Assembly: GCA_011049385.1 (NCBI GenBank)
Contig: DSBX01000012.1
Location: forward strand, 1-8,590
Direction of reading: 5' to 3'
Source of the DNA: Caldifarciminota bacterium
Lineage (GTDB): Bacteria > Hydrothermota > Tepidihabitantia > Tepidihabitantales > Tepidihabitantaceae
DNA length: 8,590 nucleotides
Within the stretch, counting starts at the first letter, position 1; each line of letters starts with the position of its first letter. The position numbers and the translations under genes are program-made. This document shows positions 1 to 5,016 of this stretch, in pieces. The notes beneath the pieces were generated by a model. It was given only the letters and a program-made list of their open reading frames with translations. It had not been told where the DNA came from and did no database searches.

Positions 1-120
1 GCCTCGGTGAAGACTGGTTCTTGCAACATGTAGCCAGTCTACCCGGTAACGCTGTCCAAGCAGGCAGGTATGACATTTTCGCGTTGTAGTTAGCTATGAC
101 ATTATCGCGTTGCATCCACA
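1..120 (-). mobile_element. Probable end of an insertion sequence (body to the left)
   Basis: Two 18-bp direct repeats (69-86 and 95-112, 17/18 identical, 26 bp apart) lie beside a possible outer boundary near 120, where the minus strand reads TGTGGATGCA. Multiple short internal repeats near the tips are known for IS21-type elements, where they bind the transposase. On the minus strand an ATG at 30-28 opens a frame, MLQEPVFTEA, that runs out of the window. It could be a transposase N-terminus but is only ten residues long and has no clear ribosome binding site. A 7-bp inverted repeat (AGACTGG 11-17, CCAGTCT 34-40) surrounds that start. What is seen is the repeats; the IS assignment and its family are inference. 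The element would end about 18 bp upstream of the -35 box of the lipoprotein gene. Confidence 0.4.
69..112. repeat. Pair of 18-bp direct repeats
   Basis: TATGACATTTTCGCGTTG at 69-86 and TATGACATTATCGCGTTG at 95-112 differ at one base. The sequences flanking the two copies are unrelated, so the repeat unit is sharply 18 bp with a 26-bp period. This suggests a protein binding site present twice, as at the tips of some insertion sequences. Confidence 0.85.
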
Positions 121-137
121 CGGGGCGCTCCCTAGGG

Positions 138-166
138 TTGACCTGTGAGCCTTTTTCTGGTATTTT
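138..166 (+). promoter_or_regulatory. Sigma70-type promoter of the lipoprotein gene
   Basis: TTGACC (138-143) and TATTTT (161-166) are separated by 17 bp. The -35 box has the same TTGACC form as three other predicted promoters in this window. The expected transcript start is near 173, giving a leader of about 50 nt ending in the Shine-Dalgarno sequence GGAGGA at 215-220, three bases before the ATG at 224. Confidence 0.6.
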
Positions 167-223
167 CCCGGGGAGTCCTAAATTGAGAAGCCCTTTGACG
201 GTCAAGCTCAAATCGGAGGAAGC

Positions 224-1195
224 ATGCGCAAGAACCTTGCCCTGATGGCGGTGGTCCTCGCCGTCCTGTTCATCGCGACAGGATGCCGGAACAAGCCGCC
301 GCTCGTGCCGGTCCGGCCCACCGGGCCCGATTCCGTCGCGCTCAATGTCGAGGCGGAATACACCAGTTCCACCACCGACCCGAACCGCGACGCGGTCCGC
401 TATGTCTTCGACTGGGACGACGACAGCCAGGATACGACCGAGTACCTGGCCTCCGGCGCGCTGGTAACGAAGGCCCACACTTGGACCGAGGTCGGCACCT
501 ACGCGCTCCGCGTGAAGGCCCAGGATGAGCGCGGCAACTGGTCGGCGGACTGGTCCGACGCCCTTGAAGTCAACGCAGAACTTGACTTTGGCGAATCCTA
601 CTATGAGCCTTTCGACTCTGATGTATTCGCCTCCGGTTCGTGGAGTAGAACGGATTCTTCGGTCTGGGTAGATATACACCATGAGCTTCTACGCATCGAC
701 CCAAACTTCTCCTACAACGATGGAGCGCAGACGCATAGCGCTTTTAGACTACCCTTAGTGGTGGAATGTAAGATGAAGCTGGTGCAGGGTGGCAGCAACT
801 ACCTCCTTCCGAATATCCACGCGGTCTCTCCTGACTCAGCAGAACTTGTCGATATCACCTATCTTTCCTCTCTAGAGCACGGTTGGAGATTTGATGGTTG
901 GACAGGGTCTCATACGAGACGCCCAAGCTCCGAAGATGAATGGTTCGTCGTGAAGGCTGTTCTGCGTAGGGAAGGTGGAGAGCTATTCGTGCGCCCGGCG
1001 GACGAGGCAAGCTTCTCTCTGGTGGTTAGTTCAGAATGGAACTGGCCGAGTTCACCTGTTCATATAAGATTGCGTCAGCCATGGGATGCAAGGTGCGAGT
1101 TCGACTATGTCAAGGTGTCGTTCACGGGGCAGAACCAAACAGCTGGTGAAGAGCAAACTGCCGACCATATGGGCAGTTGGCTTGGACCCAAGTAA
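224..1195 (+). CDS. Exported lipoprotein with PKD-like and putative lectin-like domain
   Basis: This 323-residue protein starts at ATG 224 behind GGAGGA. It opens with a lipoprotein signal peptide: Lys/Arg, a hydrophobic stretch, then a lipobox ending IATGC, so Cys21 should be lipidated. Residues about 30-115 form a PKD/Ig-like domain with the typical DPNRDAVRYVFDWDDD and W-T-E-V-G-T-Y-A-L-R-V-K-A-Q-D patterns. Residues about 120-300 begin YYEPFDSDVF and end FDYVKVSFTG; the layout resembles concanavalin-A-like jelly-roll domains, but that is inference and no catalytic motif is recognised. A short polar tail follows. Base composition changes within the gene: 361-420 is 65% GC while 601-720 is about 49%. 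The second half may therefore have a different origin or be little constrained. The likely role is binding of surface or extracellular material; no specific substrate can be named. Confidence 0.8.
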   Translation: MRKNLALMAVVLAVLFIATGCRNKPPLVPVRPTGPDSVALNVEAEYTSSTTDPNRDAVRYVFDWDDDSQDTTEYLASGALVTKAHTWTEVGTYALRVKAQDERGNWSADWSDALEVNAELDFGESYYEPFDSDVFASGSWSRTDSSVWVDIHHELLRIDPNFSYNDGAQTHSAFRLPLVVECKMKLVQGGSNYLLPNIHAVSPDSAELVDITYLSSLEHGWRFDGWTGSHTRRPSSEDEWFVVKAVLRREGGELFVRPADEASFSLVVSSEWNWPSSPVHIRLRQPWDARCEFDYVKVSFTGQNQTAGEEQTADHMGSWLGPK

Positions 1196-1289
1196 GCGTT
1201 CCAGCGCAGTCTTACAACGTCTACTAGGTTCGCACATGCCAAGTTATCGCTAGGTCGAGTCTCTAAGCTGGTACCTAGCCTGCAGGTAG
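1196..1289. other. Gene-free, AT-richer stretch after the lipoprotein gene
   Basis: No open frame with a start and ribosome binding site is seen. Composition is like the second half of the lipoprotein gene and unlike the rest of the window. No clear terminator hairpin with a T-tract follows the lipoprotein stop. Stops at 1251-1253 (TAG) and 1287-1289 (TAG) close the frame that becomes the Asn-rich block immediately downstream. Confidence 0.5.
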
Positions 1290-1420
1290 CTGCGTCCCGG
1301 CTCGAACCGCGTCATCCGCGGGGGTTCGTGGAACAACAACGCGAGGAATGCGCGTTGCGCCAACCGTAACAGGAACGAGCCATCGAACCGGAACAACAAC
1401 AACGGGTTCCGCTGTTCCGC
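1290..1420 (+). repeat. DGR-type template/variable repeat (Asn-rich FGE/CLec-fold C-terminus), apparently untranslated
   Basis: In the frame with codon starts at 1290, 1293 and so on, the DNA reads LRPGSNRVIRGGSW, then NNNARNARCANRNRN, EPSNRNNNN and GFRC. This is the consensus ending of FGE-sulfatase/C-type-lectin-fold domains that are variable-protein targets of diversity-generating retroelements. Between the Trp codon (1329-1331) and the Gly of GFRC there are 12 Asn codons in 24, 11 of them AAC. DGR templates characteristically carry AAC at codons that adenine mutagenesis will vary. The frame cannot be translated alone: TAG at 1287-1289 precedes it and no ATG, GTG or TTG occurs in frame before the Asn block. 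It therefore behaves as a non-coding template repeat or a broken 3' end of a target gene. The unmutated adenines favour a template. No reverse transcriptase, Avd or second copy is in the window. The similarity to the family is strong; template status and activity are inference. Confidence 0.7.
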
Positions 1421-1428
1421 GCAACAGT

Positions 1429-1445
1429 GGCCGCGCGGCCGCCGC
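1429..1445. other. All-GC tract with 12-bp perfect palindrome after the Asn-rich repeat
   Basis: Seventeen consecutive G/C bases include the perfect palindrome GGCCGCGCGGCC (1429-1440). In the well-studied Bordetella phage DGR, the 3' end of the repeats carries a GC-only tract next to the initiation-of-mutagenic-homing site. The position about 15 bp after GFRC fits that arrangement. In a GC-rich genome such a tract can also be chance. Confidence 0.4.
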
Positions 1446-1452
1446 ACTGATG

Positions 1453-1474
1453 CCGCCGGTTTACGGACCGGCGG
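1453..1474. other. Perfect 8-bp hairpin downstream of the Asn-rich repeat
   Basis: CCGCCGGT (1453-1460) and ACCGGCGG (1467-1474) pair perfectly around the six-base loop TTACGG. The loop falls to TACG if the T-G wobble forms. No T-tract follows, so it is not a standard intrinsic terminator. DGR target genes often carry a hairpin or cruciform just 3' of the variable repeat that promotes retrohoming; this one is in the right place for that, but the functional link is inference. Confidence 0.5.
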
Positions 1475-1759
1475 ACCGCGGCGAGCGGCTACCGAATCGC
1501 CTGCTTCCCGAGTCTGCCGGCCAAGGCGGACCAAAATGACGCAGTCCGGATGCGGGTAAGTAAGCGGCGTAAGCCGGCCAAAATCCGCACCCGGGCGGAT
1601 TACGGTGACACAATACTCAACTCGCATGACCGACCGATTGCCCCGCAGGGGCAGAGCACTCACCACCCGGCGGTTTCGTCCGGCGTCCGCCCTGAGGCCG
1701 GGCCGAGCACGGCGGGCGCGGGGCTGGAAAGGGCCGCGTTCCTGCCCTATGCTCTGGGC
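1475..1759. other. Gene-free spacer upstream of trmFO
   Basis: No gene with a plausible start is seen. A perfect 7-bp inverted repeat, AATCCGC (1582-1588) and GCGGATT (1595-1601), encloses the loop ACCCGG. Read on the minus strand it is followed by TT only, so it is at best a weak terminator. The trmFO frame stays open upstream to 1550, but the residues encoded before 1760 resemble nothing in TrmFO. The only promoter-like element seen is TATGCT at 1748-1753, six bases before the GTG at 1760, with no good -35 box. Confidence 0.45.
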
Positions 1760-3112
1760 GTGAATCTTGTCACCGTCATCGGCGCCGGGCCGGCCGGGTG
1801 CGAGGCCGCGCTCCAGCTTGCCCGCCGGGGCGTCGCGGTGCGGCTGGTCGAGATGCGGCCGGGGACGATGACCCCGGCGCACCGGACCGGCGATGTCGCG
1901 GAGTTGGTCTGCTCGAATTCCCTGAAGTCGGATGAACCGGCCAATGCCCACGGCCTGCTGAAGGCCGAATTGCGGGAGTACGGCTGTTTCCTGCTGGACT
2001 GCGCGGAGCGGGCCCGGGTGCCGGGCGGCAAGGCGCTGGTGGTGGACCGGGAGCGGTTCTCGGCCGAGGTCGCATCGGCGCTGGCCGAGGCCGGTATCAC
2101 CGTCGAGCGCGGCGAGGTGCGCGAACTGCCCGACGGCATCGTCGTGCTGGCGGCCGGGCCGCTCATTTCGGACGCGCTGGCCGACTCGCTGGCCCGGGCG
2201 CTGGGCGCGGAGCGGCTGTTCTTCTTCGACGCGATCGCGCCGGTGGTGAGCGCGGAGTCGGTGGACCGGGCGGTCGCGTTCCCGGGCTCGCGCTACGGCG
2301 CGGGCGCGGATTACCTGAACTGCCCGCTGAGCGAGGCGGAGTACCGGCGTTTCGTGGATGAGCTGGTCCGCGCCGAGACCGCGCCGGTGCGCGATTTCGA
2401 GCCGGCGCGGCTCTTCGAGGGCTGTCTGCCGGTGGAGGAGCTGGCCCGGCGCGGGCCGGAGACGCTGGCGTACGGGCCGCTGAAGCCGGTGGGGTTGCGG
2501 TCTCCCGCCTATGCGGTGGTCCAGCTCCGGCAGGAGAACGCCGGGGGGACGATGTTCAACCTGGTCGGGTTCCAGACGCGCCTGCGCCATGGCGAACAGC
2601 GGCGGGTGTTCCGGCTGATTCCCGGGCTGGCGCGGGCGGAGTTCCTGCGCTACGGCGCGATGCACCGGAACAGTTACCTCGACGCGCCCCGGGTGCTCGG
2701 GCCGACGCTGGCGGCGCGGGCGCGGCCCGGGCTTTTCGTGGCCGGCCAGCTCACCGGGGTCGAGGGCTATGTCGAGAGCATCGGGGCCGGGCTGGTCGCA
2801 GGGGTGAACGCGGCGCGGCTGGGTCGGGGGCAGGAGCCGCGGGCGTGGCCGGAGGAGACGATGCTGGGCGGGCTGTTGCGTTATGTCGCTACCGGGCCGG
2901 GCGACACGCGCTTCCAGCCGATGAACGCGAACTTCGGGCTGTTGCCCCCGGCGCTTTGCGCCGGGAAGCAGGATGATACCGTTTTTTCGCCCACCCCCGG
3001 CCCGGGCCTCCCCCGGCAGAAGCCGCGGGCGCGGACGAAGAAGCACCAGCGCCGGGAGTTGATGGTCGAGCGGGCGCTCGCCGCGGCGCGGGAGTGGGCG
3101 GCGCGGCAGTGA
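1760..3112 (+). CDS. trmFO: Methylenetetrahydrofolate-tRNA-(uracil-5-)-methyltransferase TrmFO
   Basis: TrmFO makes 5-methyluridine at position 54 of the tRNA T-loop in the cytoplasm, using FAD and methylenetetrahydrofolate. From GTG 1760 the protein has 450 residues, the usual family size, and begins directly with the FAD-binding beta strand (VTVIGAGPAGCEAAL, residues 4-18). HRTGDVAELVCSNSLKSD (41-58) and EGCLPVEE (220-227) carry the two conserved redox cysteines, Cys51 and Cys222. GQLTGVEGYVESIGAG (329-344) and FQPMNANFGLLPP (385-397) complete the family signature. The GTG is chosen because 70 codons upstream in the same frame encode nothing family-like; no good ribosome binding site precedes it, so the message may be leaderless. 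Between FGLLPP and the terminal helix RRELMVERAL lie about 33 residues where relatives usually have about ten. The extra piece is low-complexity and Pro/Gly-rich, see 2947-3034. The gene converges on the secreted-protein gene with a 13-bp gap. Confidence 0.95.
   Translation: MNLVTVIGAGPAGCEAALQLARRGVAVRLVEMRPGTMTPAHRTGDVAELVCSNSLKSDEPANAHGLLKAELREYGCFLLDCAERARVPGGKALVVDRERFSAEVASALAEAGITVERGEVRELPDGIVVLAAGPLISDALADSLARALGAERLFFFDAIAPVVSAESVDRAVAFPGSRYGAGADYLNCPLSEAEYRRFVDELVRAETAPVRDFEPARLFEGCLPVEELARRGPETLAYGPLKPVGLRSPAYAVVQLRQENAGGTMFNLVGFQTRLRHGEQRRVFRLIPGLARAEFLRYGAMHRNSYLDAPRVLGPTLAARARPGLFVAGQLTGVEGYVESIGAGLVAGVNAARLGRGQEPRAWPEETMLGGLLRYVATGPGDTRFQPMNANFGLLPPALCAGKQDDTVFSPTPGPGLPRQKPRARTKKHQRRELMVERALAAAREWAARQ
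2947..3034. repeat. REP-like hairpin and in-frame insertion within trmFO
   Basis: CCCGGCGC (2947-2954) and GCGCCGGG (2958-2965) form a perfect 8-bp stem with a TTT loop. Then come a T6 run (2982-2987) and the perfect palindrome GGCCCGGGCC (2999-3008). This segment encodes roughly residues 398-425 of TrmFO (containing AGKQDDTVFSPTPG), which have no counterpart in the usual FGLLPP-to-terminal-helix linker. It looks like a small palindromic element accommodated in frame at a surface-exposed linker. The hairpin and palindrome are seen directly; mobile-element origin is inference. Confidence 0.45.
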
Positions 3113-3125
3113 AGCGCGGGCCCGG

Positions 3126-4133
3126 CTAGTCGTTCAACAGGGCAAACTTCGCGGTTGCCGCACGCCCGGGTCCGGCCGGTTCCGTGCTCACGAAGTAGAC
3201 GCCCGCGCTGAGCGGCGGCAGGGAGCGGGTCCAGCGCGTGATGCCGCCGGCCGCGGCGACCTGCCAGGCATCGAGCATCCGGCCCTGCCGGTCCCACAGG
3301 GAGAGGCGGACCGAGGCCGGTTCCGGCAGGCCCAGCGTGTAGTTGAGGACCCGGCCCCGGACCGCGACCGCGGCCAGCGTGAGCCGGCTTCCGGCCGTCG
3401 GCGGGCGGTCGGGCTCGGCGATGCCACTGCTGCCGAGGCCGAACTGGATGGCCTGGTGGACGAGCTGGGCCCAGCGTGCGTGTGGGGCCGGGACGTGCTC
3501 GGTCGCCATCGTGTTGATGGCGACGACGCGCCGGTTTCCGCTCAGTGCGACGAAGTCGTACTCGCCGGCGAGCGTCGCGAGGACGGTCGCCTCCGGGTAG
3601 GCGGTAGAACGGGTGTATCGCCGGATCGTCGTCAGGTTTCCTCCCAGCCCCTGCGTGATCGGGTGCGTCTCATCCCAGCCCGCCGCGGTCGCGCCGTTCA
3701 GGCTCATCACTTCCATGCCGCGCTGGAGCGTCCGCATATCCGACTGGGTCATCACCCGCCCCAGCAGTTGCGGCAGGTTGTTGGTCGTGAAGCAGAGATT
3801 GTGGATGATGACGAACCCGCCGTCGTCCACGTAGTCGGCGAGGTCGTCGCCCAGCGTGGTCGGTCGGTGGAAGCCCGCCGAACTCGCGACGATGACCGCG
3901 GCGTGTTCGAGCATCTCTTCCTTCGACGGTTGGGACGTCTGGCTGGGTACGACGTAGACGTCGTAGCCGAGGTCGGCAAGGCCCTGTTCAAGGGCGTCCG
4001 GGGCGCACAACGGGTCGGAGTAGGCGATCATCACCTTGACCGATTCCCCGGCTGTGGGCGCAGATTCGCCGGGCCGCGCCGTGCCGACGCCGACCAGCAA
4101 CAGGACGAGAAGCAGGAATGCGGGTCTATTCAC
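3126..4133 (-). CDS. Secreted GATase-like-fold protein with Por/FlgD-type C-terminal domain
   Basis: The start is GTG 4133: it is six bases after AAGGAGGT (4139-4146) and begins a signal peptide (VNRPAFLLLVLLLVGVG, cleavage near residue 20-25). The frame is open further upstream, but those residues are only basic linker. The mature protein (335 residues in all) has a domain at about 31-230 with alternating strands and helices (KVMIAYSD, DLGYDVYVV, AAVIVASSAG, YVDDGGFVIIHN, HPITQGLGG), typical of class I glutamine-amidotransferase-like folds of the ThuA/DUF4350 kind. No catalytic Cys-His pair is recognised. After a linker (GSSGIAEPD), residues about 255-335 form a beta domain with SVRLSLWDRQGRML and LSAGVYFVS and end TAKFALLND, the pattern of Por/type IX secretion sorting or FlgD-like domains. 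It lies 97 bp after sdhB with its own strong ribosome site, so co-transcription is possible but a functional tie is not shown. Specific role unknown. Confidence 0.75.
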   Translation of the reverse strand: MNRPAFLLLVLLLVGVGTARPGESAPTAGESVKVMIAYSDPLCAPDALEQGLADLGYDVYVVPSQTSQPSKEEMLEHAAVIVASSAGFHRPTTLGDDLADYVDDGGFVIIHNLCFTTNNLPQLLGRVMTQSDMRTLQRGMEVMSLNGATAAGWDETHPITQGLGGNLTTIRRYTRSTAYPEATVLATLAGEYDFVALSGNRRVVAINTMATEHVPAPHARWAQLVHQAIQFGLGSSGIAEPDRPPTAGSRLTLAAVAVRGRVLNYTLGLPEPASVRLSLWDRQGRMLDAWQVAAAGGITRWTRSLPPLSAGVYFVSTEPAGPGRAATAKFALLND

Positions 4134-4138
4134 GGTGT

Positions 4139-4146
4139 ACCTCCTT
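4139..4146 (-). promoter_or_regulatory. Strong Shine-Dalgarno site fixing a GTG start
   Basis: The minus strand reads AAGGAGGT and then, after five more bases, the GTG at 4133. It is the strongest ribosome binding site in the window and decides between the GTG and the longer open frame reaching 4229. Confidence 0.8.
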
Positions 4147-4230
4147 GTCAGTCTTCGGGTCTTACGTGTCCTTCCGGCCGCGGGGCGGTTCACGAGGCCG
4201 GTCTCCGCCGGCAGTCCGGTTCTTGGCATC

Positions 4231-5016
4231 TCAGTCGTGGTCGAGCGAGTCGAGCGGCTTCTTGCCGAGGCGGCGGAGCCGGGCCCGGGCCTGGCCGATG
4301 GCGATGTTGGGCGGCACGCCGCGCGGGCAGACCTGCCGGCAGTTGGTGTGGAACTGGCAGGCCCACCAGCCTTCGGGATTGTGGGCGAGGAGGAGCCGGG
4401 GGTCGTTTTCGCCCTCGCGCGGGTCGAGGAAGAACCGGTAGAGCTTGGCGAGCGCGGCCGGGCCCAAGTAGTCGGCCTGCTGGTCGTTGACCGGGCAGGC
4501 GCCGAAGCAGGCGGCGCAGAGGATGCAGTTGGTGTAGAGCTCGAGTTCGGCGACCTGGGCCGGGGTCATCGGGTATTCCTTGTCGGGAGGGTCCTGGGCC
4601 GGCTTCAGCGCCGGTTCGACGACGCGCCAGTGGTCAAAGAAGCGGGTCATATCCACGACGAGGTCCTTCAGCACGGGCAGGTTGGGCAGGGGCTCGACCA
4701 GCACCTCGGTGCGGGGCCGCCAGTCGGCCCGGGCTTCGAGCGCGCGCCAGGGCTTGAGCCGGCTCGCGGTCGGGGTGCCGAAGAGCGCCGCGACCTGGGT
4801 CCGGCAGGCGAGGCGGGGAACCTTGTTGATGAGCATCGCGCAGGAGCCGCAGACGGCGCCCCGGCAGGAGTAGCGGAAGCTGAGCGACGGGTCGAGCTGT
4901 TCCTGGATGCGGAAGAGCGCGTCGAGCACGGTCATCCCTTCCGGGGTTCCGATGACGAAGGAGTCGAGCCGGGAGGTCTTGGTCTCGGGGTCGTAGCGCT
5001 GGACCTTGAAGAGCAT
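4231..5016 (-). CDS. sdhB: Succinate dehydrogenase/fumarate reductase iron-sulfur subunit
   Basis: This subunit carries electrons between the flavoprotein and the quinone site through three Fe-S clusters. The 261-residue protein has an N-terminal ferredoxin domain with Cys51, Cys56, Cys59 and Cys71 (YSCRGAVCGSCA) for the [2Fe-2S] cluster. The C-terminal helical domain has Cys164, Cys167, Cys170 and Cys174 (CILCAACFGACP) plus Cys220, Cys226 and Cys230. By family rule Cys164/167/170/230 bind [4Fe-4S] and Cys174/220/226 bind [3Fe-4S], so all ligands are present. LVVDMTRFF (119-127) is the conserved linker strand. About 20 extra residues (roughly 78-103) separate the [2Fe-2S] domain from that linker compared with common SdhB/FrdB. 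The ATG overlaps the sdhA stop by one base (TGATG) and has AAGGAG at 5023-5028, indicating translational coupling. No sdhC or sdhD is adjacent. Whether the complex oxidises succinate or reduces fumarate cannot be told from sequence. Confidence 0.95.
   Translation of the reverse strand: MLFKVQRYDPETKTSRLDSFVIGTPEGMTVLDALFRIQEQLDPSLSFRYSCRGAVCGSCAMLINKVPRLACRTQVAALFGTPTASRLKPWRALEARADWRPRTEVLVEPLPNLPVLKDLVVDMTRFFDHWRVVEPALKPAQDPPDKEYPMTPAQVAELELYTNCILCAACFGACPVNDQQADYLGPAALAKLYRFFLDPREGENDPRLLLAHNPEGWWACQFHTNCRQVCPRGVPPNIAIGQARARLRRLGKKPLDSLDHD

Noticed and set aside
1348..1539. Plus-strand frame MRVAPTVTGTSHRTG...
   Set aside because: It runs out of frame across the Asn-rich repeat, so its Thr-rich start is just the AAC run read in another phase; no ribosome binding site.
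1582..1601. AATCCGC/GCGGATT hairpin as a minus-strand terminator
   Set aside because: Only two Ts follow it on the minus strand and no minus-strand gene needs it.
1550..1759. 70-codon N-terminal extension of TrmFO
   Set aside because: The residues resemble no TrmFO and the FAD-binding strand starts right after GTG 1760; treated as untranslated.
1250..3046. 598-codon minus-strand open frame opposite trmFO
   Set aside because: Arg/Pro/His-rich translation with no domain, antisense to the well-supported trmFO; typical shadow frame in GC-rich DNA.
3113..3125. Palindrome CGGGCCCG (3117-3124) between the convergent genes as a shared terminator
   Set aside because: Only 8 bp with no loop and no T-tract on either strand; insufficient for an intrinsic terminator.
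3456..4490. 344-codon plus-strand frame opposite the secreted protein
   Set aside because: It crosses the end of one real gene and the start of another and has no recognisable domain.
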